This document shows positions 7,716 to 17,021 of a stretch of DNA of 64,000 bases, in pieces. The DNA lies in NCBI RefSeq assembly GCF_024347075.1, contig NZ_AP024900.1:2294001-2358000 (forward strand). The letters are read 5' to 3'. Each line of letters opens with the position of its first letter. Position 1 is the first letter of the stretch. The position numbers and the translations under genes are program-made. The notes under the pieces were generated by a model. It was not told the origin of the DNA. It made no database searches and saw only the letters and a list, made by a program, of their open reading frames with translations. This DNA is from Vibrio rarus. Lineage in GTDB: Bacteria; Pseudomonadota; Gammaproteobacteria; Enterobacterales; Vibrionaceae.

Positions 7716-10601
7716 TTAAGGCTCAATTTCAAGTGCCTGAATAGGGAAATTTAACGTCTTCAGCTGAGGCATTAACTGTTTCGCATCTCCGACAACGATA
7801 ATTTGATAGTCCGCAGGGTTAAACCACTTACTCGCCATCTCGTTGAGGGTCTGTTTAGATACATTGGCAACAATACTATTTCGGGTTGCCAAATAATCAT
7901 GATCCAAGTTATAGGTCAGTATCGAACTTAATAAATACGCTTTTTGTGCTGGGGTTTCATATTTTAGCGCATCTTGTTGCCCCACAGCCAAACGCATAAA
8001 TTCAATTTCTTTATCAGTAAAGCCCTCTTTTGAGACATTGTCCATTTCTTTAATCAACTCGACAATAGCCGGTGCTGTAGAGTCAGCTCTTACCTGAGCG
8101 GTGGCCACAATAGCCCCTACCTCACGATTACTCGCTACATAGGTACTTGCCCCATAGGTATAGCCTTTATCTTCTCGTAAGTTTTGGTTAATACGACTAT
8201 TAAAGTTACCACCTAGATTAAAGTTGGCCAGTTGCGTTAGATAGGTTTCCCCCGTTGCGTCAAACGGTAAACCTCGACGAACTAAGCGAACAGCGGCTTG
8301 CGGCGCTCCGGGCTTATCAACCAAGAATAATGTTTGCTTACCCATCGCCGATAATTTACTGCGACGTAGCAGTGGTGGCGCTTCACCTTGCCAATCTAAC
8401 AAGCTCGATAAGTCCTTACGTACCTGTTGCTGTGATAAATCACCTACCAGCAAAATTTGTGTTCCCTTAGGGGTATAGAAAGTCTTATAAAAGTCTTTCA
8501 CATCTTGCAAGGTGAGGTTCTGTACTGAGGCAAGCGTACCCGATGATGAACGGCTATAGATACTGTCACCGTACAACACTTCTCGCGTTGCCTGCGAAGC
8601 TAACCAACTTGGCTTTTGATGCTCATAAACCACACCTTCTAGCATCTGGCGTTTCACTCGTTTAAAGTCATCTTCTTTAAACAGTGGCTGGAACAGAGAT
8701 TTTTCCACCAATGCCATAGTGGCGGTAAAGTTTTTACTTAAACTCGATACCGTCAACGTCGTATTGTATTGACCGGCAGCTAACGAAACGCTACTGCCTA
8801 ATTTATCTAACTCGGCTTGTAGGGCCTCACTGCTCAGTGCTGCACTTCCTTCTGACACCATAGACGAGGTTAATGTCGCTAACCCTTCTTTGCCTACAGG
8901 GGCATAGCGATTACCCGCGGGCATTTTAATTTGCATCATCACTGTTGGCGTTTCAGAGCTTTTTGTACCTAACACTTCAATATCATTACTTAAATGAAAG
9001 GAATATAGGCTCGGCATACTACCACTCACTGCCGATTGCACCTTAGGCATCACAGAACGATCAAAGGTGTCCTTAACAAAACGATACTGCAGTGCGCTCT
9101 CATCTATTTTCTGGTGAGCAGGTAAGGTTCTTGGTGGTGTGACAAACGTGGCCGTTCTAGCCGCAAGCTGTAGCTTGTGTTTTGGTACAACCGACAATAC
9201 CACCTTATGCTTATTGTGAATAAAGCCTTGGTACACATCATATACCGATGCTAACGTCACTTGGTGTAAACGGTCTAACTCGGTTTGCAGACGGTCAGGT
9301 TGTTTATAGAAGGTTTCATTAGAGGCTAACTGAGCCACTTTGCCATGCACACTTTGTACGGCAAATATCGAACTGGCTTCAGCACTACCAATCACTTGCT
9401 GTAATACATCAGGATCGATATCCGACGGTTTCAAGTTGTCAATGATGCTACGCACTTCATCGTAGAGCGGGGTAAGGTCAGGGTGCTTACGTGAATCGGC
9501 CATAACATACACATAAAAATTACACGCCAACTCAGAACACTGATGGAAAGCGCCGGCATCCAAGGCTTTTTCGGTTTTAACCAGTTTCTGGTAAAGCACA
9601 CTATTGCGACCATCACCTAACACTTTAGCTAACACATCTAAGTCGGCATTGTGTTGCTCACCTAAATAGGTTGTTGGCCAACCGATCACTAGCATAGGCT
9701 GCTGTATGCGATCTTCTACTGTGACATAACGATCTTCGGTTAATTTTGCCGGTTGTTTGTCAGCGGCTTTCACCTCTGGACCTTTAGGAATAGGCGCAAA
9801 GTATTTTTCTACCCATTTAAGCACTTGCTCTGAGTCAAAGTCACCGCCTATGGTCAATACCGCATTGTTAGGGCCATACCAACGCAAGAAGAATGCTTTG
9901 AGATCATTCACATCAACTTTATCGAGATCTTCAACATAGCCAATGGTTTGCCATGAATAAGGATGCCCTTCTGGGTACATAGCCTCACCCATTTTCTCCC
10001 ACATCATGCCATAAGGTCTGTTTTCATAATTTTGCGCACGTTCATTTTTTACAGTTGAACGTTGTATCTCAAATTTGCGTTGTGATACGGCCTCAAGCAA
10101 ATAGCCCATACGGTCAGATTCAAGCCATAGCATTTTTTCAAGCTGATTTGATGGGACGGTTTCAAAGTAATTGGTGCGGTCATTGTTGGTGGTACCGTTA
10201 AGAGAACCCCCTGCTTGAGTTATGATCTTAAAGTGCTGTTGATCGGCCACATGTTTAGAGCCTTGAAACATCATATGCTCGAAGAAATGAGCAAAGCCTG
10301 ACTTACCTATTTCCTCTCTTGCTGAGCCCACATGGTAAGTCACATCGACATGCACTAAAGGATCGGAATGATCAGGGGCTAAAATTAATGTTAAGCCATT
10401 GTTGAGTTTGTACTTTGAATAGGCAATAGAGGCTTTTCCTGGAATCGCACTCACTTGCTCAACCAATTGAATCCCAGAGTCATTCTCTTTAGATTGTGTT
10501 GGTTTCTGCTGAGTGCTACAGGCCGAGAGAAGCGCGACTACTGTCACCGCCCCCATCAACTTGCACTTAGACAATGACAAGTTGAGATGAGATAAAATCA
10601 T
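7716..10601 (-). CDS. Periplasmic M16 (pitrilysin-type) zinc metallopeptidase, lipoprotein
   Basis: This 961-residue protein has two M16 halves. The N-terminal half carries the inverted zinc motif HFFEH (H105, E108, H109) and the distal Glu in NERAQNYE (E187), so it should be active. The C-terminal half (from about 520) lacks the motif and has the usual GxxR-type RRGLPF and LREDKGYTYGAS segments of the inactive partner domain. The N-terminus has a signal peptide ending in LSAC, so C28 is probably lipidated and the enzyme tethered in the periplasm. M16 proteases degrade peptides; the substrate here is unknown. It follows yqaA by 9 bp. Confidence 0.92.
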   Translation of the reverse strand: MILSHLNLSLSKCKLMGAVTVVALLSACSTQQKPTQSKENDSGIQLVEQVSAIPGKASIAYSKYKLNNGLTLILAPDHSDPLVHVDVTYHVGSAREEIGKSGFAHFFEHMMFQGSKHVADQQHFKIITQAGGSLNGTTNNDRTNYFETVPSNQLEKMLWLESDRMGYLLEAVSQRKFEIQRSTVKNERAQNYENRPYGMMWEKMGEAMYPEGHPYSWQTIGYVEDLDKVDVNDLKAFFLRWYGPNNAVLTIGGDFDSEQVLKWVEKYFAPIPKGPEVKAADKQPAKLTEDRYVTVEDRIQQPMLVIGWPTTYLGEQHNADLDVLAKVLGDGRNSVLYQKLVKTEKALDAGAFHQCSELACNFYVYVMADSRKHPDLTPLYDEVRSIIDNLKPSDIDPDVLQQVIGSAEASSIFAVQSVHGKVAQLASNETFYKQPDRLQTELDRLHQVTLASVYDVYQGFIHNKHKVVLSVVPKHKLQLAARTATFVTPPRTLPAHQKIDESALQYRFVKDTFDRSVMPKVQSAVSGSMPSLYSFHLSNDIEVLGTKSSETPTVMMQIKMPAGNRYAPVGKEGLATLTSSMVSEGSAALSSEALQAELDKLGSSVSLAAGQYNTTLTVSSLSKNFTATMALVEKSLFQPLFKEDDFKRVKRQMLEGVVYEHQKPSWLASQATREVLYGDSIYSRSSSGTLASVQNLTLQDVKDFYKTFYTPKGTQILLVGDLSQQQVRKDLSSLLDWQGEAPPLLRRSKLSAMGKQTLFLVDKPGAPQAAVRLVRRGLPFDATGETYLTQLANFNLGGNFNSRINQNLREDKGYTYGASTYVASNREVGAIVATAQVRADSTAPAIVELIKEMDNVSKEGFTDKEIEFMRLAVGQQDALKYETPAQKAYLLSSILTYNLDHDYLATRNSIVANVSKQTLNEMASKWFNPADYQIIVVGDAKQLMPQLKTLNFPIQALEIEP

Positions 10602-10610
10602 TGTTTTTCC

Positions 10611-11066
10611 TTATAAATTACTCAGACCAGTGAACAGCCCAATGAGAACCATGTAACGCACGAATTTCCCCAATGTAATCAATATCAAGCAGGGAAGAAA
10701 ACGCATTCGCAACCAACCGGCTGCTAAGCACAGTGGGTCACCTATGACAGGCATCCAACTAAACAAAAGAGTCCAGTAGCCATACCTTTGTAACCAAGCT
10801 ATAGCTTTGTGACCATGCTTTTCTTGTTGAGTTCGATTTGGTATCAACAAACCTAGCCAATAATTAGTTAAGCCACCTAAAGTGTTGCCTAACGTCGCGA
10901 CCAATAGAATACTTGAAATTGAATATTGATTAAGATTTAAGGTAGCGATTAAGGCTGCTTCTGAACCACCGGGTAACAGTGTTGCACTCAAAAAACCGGT
11001 AATGAACAATAACGTTAGCGCAGAATCGGCCAACCAAACCCCTAACTGAGAAAATACCGCATCCAC
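10611..11066 (-). CDS. yqaA: YqaA-type small inner membrane protein (SNARE-associated/DedA-like)
   Basis: This 151-residue membrane protein has hydrophobic segments around 15-35, 45-65, 85-110 and 120-148. It carries the family pattern LLPGGSEAAL near residue 31 and PVIGDPLCLAAGWLRM near 106, which recall the re-entrant loops of DedA/VTT proteins. The molecular role of YqaA is not known. It is encoded just before the M16 peptidase and probably cotranscribed with it. Confidence 0.85.
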   Translation of the reverse strand: MDAVFSQLGVWLADSALTLLFITGFLSATLLPGGSEAALIATLNLNQYSISSILLVATLGNTLGGLTNYWLGLLIPNRTQQEKHGHKAIAWLQRYGYWTLLFSWMPVIGDPLCLAAGWLRMRFLPCLILITLGKFVRYMVLIGLFTGLSNL

Positions 11067-11216
11067 TCGCTTGTGCCCTTAAACGAAAAGAGTATCGTGC
11101 CACACTCTATGCCATACGCCTATACAGCATAACATTTGCTAATCATTTTCGATAAGTATGACAACATACTACAGTAAATATGTGCAATATCATTGTTTTG
11201 CTATTACCGATAGATG

Positions 11217-11242
11217 AAAAAAAAGGATGCAAAAAAGCATCC
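11217..11242 (-). terminator. Terminator of the oadGAB operon
   Basis: On the minus strand GGATGC and its complement flank a loop of six T residues, followed by a run of eight T. It lies 37 bp after the oadB stop. Confidence 0.9.
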
Positions 11243-11278
11243 CTTCTATAGTCGTCATAGGTGAAAAATTTTAAAACA

Positions 11279-12409
11279 TTAGCCTACTAACGCTAGCAAT
11301 ATACCCGCAGCAACTGCCGAGCCCAATACACCCGCCACATTTGGCCCCATCGCGTGCATCAACAAGAAATTCTGTGGATTAGCATCTAACCCCACTTTAT
11401 TCACCACTCGAGCGGCCATAGGTACAGCGGATACTCCTGCGGCCCCAATAAGCGGGTTGATATCTTCTTTAGAGAGCTTATTGAGCAGTTTCGCCATCAG
11501 TACTCCACCGGCGGTACCAATACTAAAGGCTACAGCACCTAAACTGAGAATACCTAAGGTTTCCACGTTTAAGAATGTATCTGCCTGCAATTTAGAGCCG
11601 ACGCCTAAACCTAGAAATATCGTCACTATATTAATCAGCTCATTTTGGGCCGTTTTACTCAAACGGTCCACTACACCGGCTTCACGCATTAGGTTACCTA
11701 GACAGAACATCCCCACTAAAGGCGTTGCAGAAGGCAAAAACAAAATGGTCATCAGTAATACACCTAAAGGGAAAAACACCTTCTCAGCTTTACCTACATG
11801 ACGCAATTGCCCCATTTTTATCTGCCGCTCCTCCGGTGTGGTTAACGCCTTCATAATAGGTGGCTGAATAATAGGAACCAGTGCCATATAGCTATAGGCC
11901 GATACCGCTATAGCGCCTAAAAGCTCAGGGGATAGTCTGCTGGCTAAAAAGATCGCCGTTGGTCCATCGGCACCACCAATGATGGCAATGGAAGACGCAT
12001 CAGCCAAACTGAACTCCATCCCCGGCACATAGTTAAGTAAAATAGCGCCAAATAAGGTGGCAAAAATACCAAACTGAGCCGCCGCACCTAGCCACAGTGT
12101 TTTAGGGTTGGCAATCAAAGCACCAAAATCGGTCATTGCCCCTACACCCATAAAGATAAGCAACGGGAACACCCCTGTTGAAATCCCTATTTCATACACG
12201 TAGTACAACAGTCCGCCAGGATCGGTAAAGCCTGCATTAGGAATATTGGCTAACACAGCACCAAAGCCAATGGGCAGCAGTAGTAAAGGCTCAAATCCCT
12301 TACGAATAGCAAGAAAGAGGAGGCCACAACCGACTAAGATCATGCAGATCTGACCAAACTCAAAGTTAGCGATACCCGTCTCTTTCCAGAGAATCAATAA
12401 ACCGTCCAT
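11279..12409 (-). CDS. oadB: Oxaloacetate decarboxylase beta subunit (sodium pump)
   Basis: OadB is the integral membrane subunit that decarboxylates carboxybiotin and couples this to Na+ export. The 376 residues carry about nine membrane segments. The conserved [20 protein letters not shown] has the Asp (D148) equivalent to the essential one in the Klebsiella enzyme, and the C-terminal [19 protein letters not shown] is the second conserved helix. It is the last gene of oadG-oadA-oadB, 9 bp after oadA, and a good terminator follows. The complex lets cells ferment citrate or dispose of oxaloacetate while building a sodium gradient. Confidence 0.97.
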   Translation of the reverse strand: MDGLLILWKETGIANFEFGQICMILVGCGLLFLAIRKGFEPLLLLPIGFGAVLANIPNAGFTDPGGLLYYVYEIGISTGVFPLLIFMGVGAMTDFGALIANPKTLWLGAAAQFGIFATLFGAILLNYVPGMEFSLADASSIAIIGGADGPTAIFLASRLSPELLGAIAVSAYSYMALVPIIQPPIMKALTTPEERQIKMGQLRHVGKAEKVFFPLGVLLMTILFLPSATPLVGMFCLGNLMREAGVVDRLSKTAQNELINIVTIFLGLGVGSKLQADTFLNVETLGILSLGAVAFSIGTAGGVLMAKLLNKLSKEDINPLIGAAGVSAVPMAARVVNKVGLDANPQNFLLMHAMGPNVAGVLGSAVAAGILLALVG

Positions 12410-12418
12410 GAGATTCCC

Positions 12419-14197
12419 TTACGCTAGGCTAAGTAGCGGTGAGCCAACTGAAACTGAATCACCCTCTTTTACATGCATACCTTGTATCACACCACCTCGT
12501 GCAGCGCGGACTTCGGTTTCCATTTTCATCGCTTCAAGAATGAGTAATACATCCCCTTCTTCAACGACTTCGCCACTGGCCACATTCACTTTAAAAATAT
12601 TACCCGCTAATGGCGCAGGTACATCTTCACCACTGTTGCTAGCAACTGGAGTCGACTGTACCGCAGAAGAGGAGGCGACTGAGGTAAGTTGTCCTTGAGG
12701 GCCTACTTCTACGTCATACACTTGCCCATCCACTTTAACGCTATAAGACTCTATATGGTTATTCGACGTCGTACTAACCACTGCTGGAGTCGCTTCAAGT
12801 GTCGAACCAGGAACAGGCTCAAACATCTCCGGGTTATGACGATGTTTTAAGAATTTAAGACCCACTTGAGGGAAAAGCGCATAAGTGAGTACATCGTCTT
12901 CAATCTCTTCAGACAAAGAGATGTTATCGGCCTTAGCTTTCTTTTGTAACTCTAACGTCAGAGAGTCGAACTCATCTTCAATCAGATCGGCTGGGCGACA
13001 CACAACAGGCTCAGCACCATCCAAAACCTGCTGTTGTAATTGACTATTCACGGAAGCCGGGGCTTTACCGTACTCCCCTTTCAATACACCCGCAGTTTCT
13101 TTAGTGATGCTCTTATAGCGTTCACCCGTCAACACATTAATGACCGCTTGTGTACCCACTATTTGCGAGGTCGGCGTCACTAAAGGAATATACCCCAGAT
13201 CTTCACGTACACGAGGGATCTCTTGTAACACTTCATCTAGGCGATCCGCCGCCCCTTGCTCTTTAAGTTGCCCTTCCATATTGGTCAACATACCACCGGG
13301 GACTTGAGCAATTAAGATACGAGAGTCGACCCCTTTTAACTGACCTTCAAATTGAGCGTACTTTTTGCGAACTTCACGGAAGTAAGCAGCAATAGGTTCT
13401 ATGTGGCTTAATTTCAGCTTGGTATCGCGCTCGGTGCCTTCTAACATAGCAACCACGGTTTCCGTTGGTGTATGCCCGTAAGTACAACTCATTGAAGAAA
13501 TAGCCGTATCTAAGATATCGACCCCCGCTTCCACCGCTTTCACCGCGGTGGCTGTGCTCAATCCAGTGGTCGCATGACAATGCAGGGCCAATGGCACATC
13601 ACATGACGCTTTAATTCGACTAATTAACTGTTCTGCTTCATATGGCTTAAGTAAACCAGACATGTCTTTAATACAAAGAGAGTGGCAACCTAAATCCTCT
13701 AGTCGCTTGGCGAGATCTACCCAAGTGTCTAAATTGTGCACCGGACTGGTGGTGTAAGAGAGCGTCCCTTGCGCGTGAGCGCCAACATCCACCACAGACT
13801 TAACCGCTTTTTCGAAATTACGAACATCATTCATCGCATCAAAAATACGGAATACATCCATACCATTCACATGGGAACGTTCGATAAATTTTTCTACAAC
13901 GTCATCGGCATAATGGCGATAGCCCAGTAGGTTTTGCCCACGCAACAACATCTGCATAGGGGTATTTGGCATGGCTTTTTTAAGTTCACGCAAACGTTCC
14001 CACGGATCTTCACCCAAGAAACGAATGCATGAATCGAAAGTGGCTCCGCCCCAAGTTTCCAAAGACCAATAGCCAACTTTATCCAGTTCAGCGGCAATGG
14101 GTAACATATCTTCGGTACGCATACGAGTTGCGAACAAAGATTGATGTGCATCTCTTAGTACGACATCAGTAATTGCAAGAGGTTTAGACATGCTCAT
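12419..14197 (-). CDS. oadA: Oxaloacetate decarboxylase alpha subunit (biotin carrier and carboxyltransferase)
   Basis: OadA moves the carboxyl of oxaloacetate to biotin, giving pyruvate. The 592 residues contain a carboxyltransferase TIM barrel (about 5-300) with the metal-binding Asp in [14 protein letters not shown] and the HCH motif in [14 protein letters not shown] conserved carboxylase domain and linker follow, and then a biotinyl domain with EAMKMETE (K558 biotinylated). The linker (about 480-520) is rich in Ser and Val, as usual. It sits between oadG and oadB. Confidence 0.98.
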   Translation of the reverse strand: MSMSKPLAITDVVLRDAHQSLFATRMRTEDMLPIAAELDKVGYWSLETWGGATFDSCIRFLGEDPWERLRELKKAMPNTPMQMLLRGQNLLGYRHYADDVVEKFIERSHVNGMDVFRIFDAMNDVRNFEKAVKSVVDVGAHAQGTLSYTTSPVHNLDTWVDLAKRLEDLGCHSLCIKDMSGLLKPYEAEQLISRIKASCDVPLALHCHATTGLSTATAVKAVEAGVDILDTAISSMSCTYGHTPTETVVAMLEGTERDTKLKLSHIEPIAAYFREVRKKYAQFEGQLKGVDSRILIAQVPGGMLTNMEGQLKEQGAADRLDEVLQEIPRVREDLGYIPLVTPTSQIVGTQAVINVLTGERYKSITKETAGVLKGEYGKAPASVNSQLQQQVLDGAEPVVCRPADLIEDEFDSLTLELQKKAKADNISLSEEIEDDVLTYALFPQVGLKFLKHRHNPEMFEPVPGSTLEATPAVVSTTSNNHIESYSVKVDGQVYDVEVGPQGQLTSVASSSAVQSTPVASNSGEDVPAPLAGNIFKVNVASGEVVEEGDVLLILEAMKMETEVRAARGGVIQGMHVKEGDSVSVGSPLLSLA

Positions 14198-14206
14198 TAA
14201 TTCCTT

Positions 14207-14476
14207 TTAAATTTTCTGTGGGGTTGCAACAGAACGGTGTCGCTGTATAGCGGCCGAAATAGCGGCCACAATTTTAGGGTCAACTTGGTCAGTTGATTTT
14301 GCTTGAGTTGGCTTTTTTATATTCTGCGAGTGTGTCTGTGCTGGCTGTTCAATGGGAAGCAACTTCGACATCAAACGAACAACAAAGACCAATAAGGTTA
14401 AAAAAAGAAAAACCATGGCCATACCAATAGCCATTATTGAAGCAGCTTCAGAGAGCAGAGCGGGGATGTTATCCAT
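14207..14476 (-). CDS. oadG: Oxaloacetate decarboxylase gamma subunit
   Basis: OadG is a single-pass subunit that anchors OadA to OadB and binds zinc through its C-terminal tail. I choose the ATG at 14474-14476 (89 residues, MDNIPALLSEAAS) because AAGGAA lies 9 bases before it. An earlier ATG at 14500 would add MTTKEFIN, but it sits inside the end of a repeat element and has no ribosome binding site. Residues about 12-38 form the membrane helix (IMAIGMAMVFLFLTLLVFVV); the tail is polar and ends PQKI. It is the first gene of the operon. Confidence 0.9.
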   Translation of the reverse strand: MDNIPALLSEAASIMAIGMAMVFLFLTLLVFVVRLMSKLLPIEQPAQTHSQNIKKPTQAKSTDQVDPKIVAAISAAIQRHRSVATPQKI

Positions 14477-14498
14477 ATTAATAAATTCCTTAGTTGTC

Positions 14499-14659
14499 AT
14501 ACCAATCGTAGTAATTAACTGATCATTCTAGCTTGTTAAAACACATGATAACGGCGTTGCAATTTTTGAATGTAGAACAACTACTTATCAAAAATAGCGC
14601 CTTGTTCTCAAGTGTTTTTCCTGCGCTATTTCTGACCACTTAATTACTGTGATTGGTAT
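14499..14659. repeat. ATACCAATC intergenic repeat, long form (161 bp)
   Basis: The ends are ATACCAATCGTAGTAATTAA and, inverted, ATACCAATCACAGTAATTAA, so the terminal inverted repeats match for at least 18 of 20 bases. The interior shares GATAAC-GCGTTG-AATTTTTGA and CTACTTATCAAAAA with the copy at 47061. It occupies most of the space upstream of oadG, so the oadGAB promoter must lie in it or between it and 14850. Confidence 0.85.
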
Positions 14660-14850
14660 CATCCTGACAATTTGATGTTTTGACATCAAGCAACTGATTA
14701 TCAATATCGCAAAGAACTTGTCAATTTTTTTACACAGATAAGTGCACATAAACACATTGCACACAAATACACTACATATACTGTGCGTAATGAAGGGAAA
14801 ATACTGAGATCTTACTGAGGTTATAGAAATTTAAGTGGCCATAGATGTGA

Positions 14851-14878
14851 AAAAACCCCGCTAAAAAGCGAGGTTTTT
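14851..14878 (-). terminator. Terminator of the csrA-distal tRNA cluster
   Basis: On the minus strand AAAAACCTCGCT pairs with AGCGGGGTTTTTT (one G-T wobble) across a short T loop and runs into Ts. It lies 5 bp after the last tRNA-Arg gene. Confidence 0.85.
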
Positions 14879-14883
14879 AAAAG

Positions 14884-14960
14884 TGGCGCGTCCTGGAGGA
14901 TTCGAACCTCCGACCGCCTGGTTCGTAGCCAGGTACTCTATCCAGCTGAGCTAAGGACGC
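14884..14960 (-). tRNA. tRNA-Arg(ACG), copy 6 in transcription order
   Basis: This is a 77-base cloverleaf beginning GCGTCCTTAGCTCAG and ending GGACGCGCCA with CCA encoded. The anticodon loop is CTACGAA, giving ACG (inosine-modified, reads CGN). The T arm is GGTTCGAATCC. It is the last tRNA before the terminator. Confidence 0.97.
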
Positions 14961-15023
14961 GCGATGCTTCTTTGCAGAAGACTTTATAGAAATGTCGATA
15001 GTGAAATCAACACTTCGTTGTAG

Positions 15024-15100
15024 TGGCGCGTCCTGGAGGATTCGAACCTCCGACCGCCTGGTTCGTAGCCAGGTACTCTATCCAGCTGAGCTAAGGACGC
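15024..15100 (-). tRNA. tRNA-Arg(ACG), copy 5
   Basis: The 77-base sequence and anticodon ACG are identical to those of the copy at 14884. The CCA end is encoded. The spacer on each side is the repeated 63 bp sequence. Confidence 0.97.
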
Positions 15101-15163
15101 GCAATGCTTCTTTGCAGAAGACTTTATAGAAACGTCGATAGTAAAATCAACACTTCGTTGTAG

Positions 15164-15240
15164 TGGCGCGTCCTGGAGGATTCGAACCTCCGACCGCCTG
15201 GTTCGTAGCCAGGTACTCTATCCAGCTGAGCTAAGGACGC
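15164..15240 (-). tRNA. tRNA-Arg(ACG), copy 4
   Basis: The tRNA sequence is identical to its neighbours at 15024 and 15304; the anticodon is ACG and CCA is encoded. It is part of the 140 bp array. Confidence 0.97.
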
Positions 15241-15303
15241 GCAATGCTTCTTTGCAGAAGACTTTATAGAAATGTCGATAGTAAAATCAACACTTCGTTG
15301 TAG

Positions 15304-15380
15304 TGGCGCGTCCTGGAGGATTCGAACCTCCGACCGCCTGGTTCGTAGCCAGGTACTCTATCCAGCTGAGCTAAGGACGC
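15304..15380 (-). tRNA. tRNA-Arg(ACG), copy 3
   Basis: The tRNA sequence is identical to the other copies, with anticodon ACG and CCA encoded. Its upstream spacer toward 15446 has diverged from the repeated one (AATTATATTTAACC), which marks the edge of the array. Confidence 0.97.
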
Positions 15381-15445
15381 GCAATGCTTCTTCACAGAAG
15401 ACTTGTATAGAACCGTTAAATTATATTTAACCATTCATTGTAAAG

Positions 15446-15522
15446 TGGCGCGTCCTGGAGGATTCGAACCTCCGACCGCCTGGTTCGTAGCCAGGTACTC
15501 TATCCAGCTGAGCTAAGGACGC
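15446..15522 (-). tRNA. tRNA-Arg(ACG), copy 2
   Basis: This is the same 77-base tRNA-Arg with anticodon ACG and encoded CCA. Its flanks differ from those of the amplified copies. Confidence 0.97.
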
Positions 15523-15609
15523 ACAGGTATTCTCAATTTGAGAAGGGTGCGAAGTCTATCACACTTTTCAAATTAGGAAACAAAAAAATTGACCATTAAG
15601 GTCAATAAA

Positions 15610-15702
15610 TGGCGGTGAGGGAGGGATTCGAACCCTCGATGCGGCTACAAACCACATACTCCCTTAGCAGGGGAGCGCCTTCGGCCACTCGGCCACCTCA
15701 CC
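15610..15702 (-). tRNA. tRNA-Ser(GCU), second copy
   Basis: This is a 93-base class II tRNA starting GGTGAGGTGGCCGAG. The anticodon loop CTGCTAA gives GCU (reads AGC/AGU). It has a long variable arm and an encoded CCA. It is identical to the copy at 15865. Confidence 0.97.
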
Positions 15703-15744
15703 GCATTATTACTAACAAGTTAGTATTTATATCGTAAAACGATA

Positions 15745-15821
15745 TGGCGCGTCCTGGAGGATTCGAACCTCCGACCGCCTGGTTCGTAGCCAGGTACTCT
15801 ATCCAGCTGAGCTAAGGACGC
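15745..15821 (-). tRNA. tRNA-Arg(ACG), copy 1
   Basis: This is a 77-base tRNA-Arg with anticodon ACG and encoded CCA. It lies between the two tRNA-Ser genes, so the pair Ser-Arg has itself been duplicated. Confidence 0.97.
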
Positions 15822-15864
15822 ACATTTATTCTAGAAGATAACTCTAAAAGAACGTTCGCAAGAA

Positions 15865-15957
15865 TGGCGGTGAGGGAGGGATTCGAACCCTCGATGCGGC
15901 TACAAACCACATACTCCCTTAGCAGGGGAGCGCCTTCGGCCACTCGGCCACCTCACC
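15865..15957 (-). tRNA. tRNA-Ser(GCU), first copy
   Basis: This is a 93-base class II tRNA with anticodon GCU and encoded CCA. It is the first tRNA after csrA, the same csrA-serV-arg order seen in E. coli and vibrios. Confidence 0.97.
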
Positions 15958-16102
15958 GTCTTGCGGAGGCACATATTACGATTTACCAAAAATATGTCAA
16001 ATACTTTATTGGCAAAATGATAGAAAAATCAGTTAACAGCACAACTTTCAACCAAACTGCTCAAAATTGCAGTTATTTATGTTTGCACTGAGCATAAAAA
16101 CA

Positions 16103-16129
16103 AAAAGGCTAACCCATTTGGTTAGCCTT
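16103..16129 (-). terminator. Terminator after csrA
   Basis: On the minus strand AAGGCTAACC pairs with GGTTAGCCTT across a short loop and is followed by TTTGTTTTT. It begins 10 bp after the csrA stop and separates it from the tRNA cluster. Confidence 0.88.
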
Positions 16130-16138
16130 CATAGAAAC

Positions 16139-16336
16139 TTAATAGTTGCCTGGTGCAACGTTCCCGTTACCCTTTTCAGCCTGAATACGCATGTAAATTT
16201 CTTCACGGTGTACAGAAACTTCTTTAGGTGCGTTAACACCGATACGTACTTGGTTTCCTTTAACACCTAGTACTGTAACGGTTACTTCATCCCCTATCAT
16301 CAGGGTTTCACCAACTCGGCGAGTCAAAATTAGCAT
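16139..16336 (-). CDS. csrA: Carbon storage regulator CsrA
   Basis: CsrA is a dimeric RNA-binding protein that blocks ribosome access at GGA-containing leaders and is titrated by CsrB-type small RNAs. The 65 residues begin [15 protein letters not shown] and keep the RNA-contact residues L4 and R44 (in VSVHREEIY). I take the ATG at 16334-16336, which is preceded by AAGGAG; an upstream ATG would add seven untypical residues. BarA, encoded at 55219 in this window, controls CsrA activity through UvrY/VarA in related bacteria. The gene sits at the edge of the accessory insertion. Confidence 0.97.
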   Translation of the reverse strand: MLILTRRVGETLMIGDEVTVTVLGVKGNQVRIGVNAPKEVSVHREEIYMRIQAEKGNGNVAPGNY

Positions 16337-16754
16337 TCGATAGCTCCTTGCTGTCACTCAAATTCAATTTGAGATCTATTATTCAATAAAAATAACAATT
16401 TGGTAAAGAACTTATTACTGAATAAGTGCTTTTTTGTTTTTAGCAACATTATAAGGCTGCTCAATGTACTTAGAGTGTATCAAATTAGCAGCACGATCTA
16501 GATGTTCTGGTCATAGTAACAATTTCACTACCCTATCACACCTAAAACAATCAAGAACTATGATACCCCCCACTAACAATTGACTTTGAGCCCTAAAAAA
16601 CAACTCATTTCATTCAGTGTGATGTAAGGTATGGCTAGAGCATCAATAGATTCCACAACATAAATTCTCATGATAAAAATGCGGTAATTTAGAGAGATCA
16701 TTGTTTTCAATGACGATAAACGCTCAGAACATCAAAATATTGCTTGCGTAAATA
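16337..16754. other. csrA upstream region and left edge of the accessory insertion
   Basis: I see no ORF with support here. It must hold the csrA promoter. A weak AT-rich hairpin (ACTTATT/AATAAGT near 16407-16425) followed by T runs on the plus strand is of doubtful meaning. I recognise no trace of an aspartokinase gene. Core sequence ends and IS-derived sequence begins somewhere before 16755. Confidence 0.5.
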
Positions 16755-17021
16755 ATACCATATATGGCCCCTCTCTTATTGCAAGAGACAACTATGATAA
16801 CCTCTAATACTCGATTGATCCCATATATTCGGCTTTGGGTATCAGGTTCACCCGCCATGATGGATATCCGAACCTAGTTATCATATCAATCGGCACGGCT
16901 TCAAAGAGCCTTTGGTATTAACTGATTTGAACTAGGTGGTTATGAGCCTTCAATCATCATATTGTTTCTTTAGCAATTTGTTGAAAAGGTTCTTCTAGTT
17001 TTTGTTACTACGCTACTATAA
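16755..17021 (-). ncRNA. Structured non-coding end of IS110/IS1111-type element, candidate bridge (seek) RNA region
   Basis: About 260 bp lie between the transposase stop and the presumed element end. They contain no ORF but many exact complementary segments: 16794-16801 with 16877-16884, 16812-16819 with 16885-16892, 16844-16849 with 16870-16875, 16872-16879 with 16930-16937, and 16897-16900 with 16907-16910. Some exclude each other, so alternative folds or a pseudoknot are possible. In IS1111-group elements the bridge RNA is encoded downstream of the transposase, which is where this lies. Assignment as an RNA is inference. Confidence 0.35.

Larger units (their letters stand above)
14884..15380. 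repeat. 140 bp tandem repeat of tRNA-Arg plus spacer
   Basis: Four tRNA-Arg genes start at 14884, 15024, 15164 and 15304, exactly 140 bp apart. The 63 bp spacers are almost identical (GCTTCTTTGCAGAAGAC, then AAATCAACACTTCGTTGTAG), so the array grew by duplication of a tRNA-plus-spacer unit. Confidence 0.95.

Noticed and set aside
14884..15957. tRNA genes as an attachment site for the island
   Set aside because: The insertion lies on the far side of csrA, and no tRNA 3' end duplication is visible near its ends.
16407..16445. Possible plus-strand terminator upstream of csrA
   Set aside because: The stem is seven AT pairs, no plus-strand gene precedes it, and the T run is common in this AT-rich stretch.
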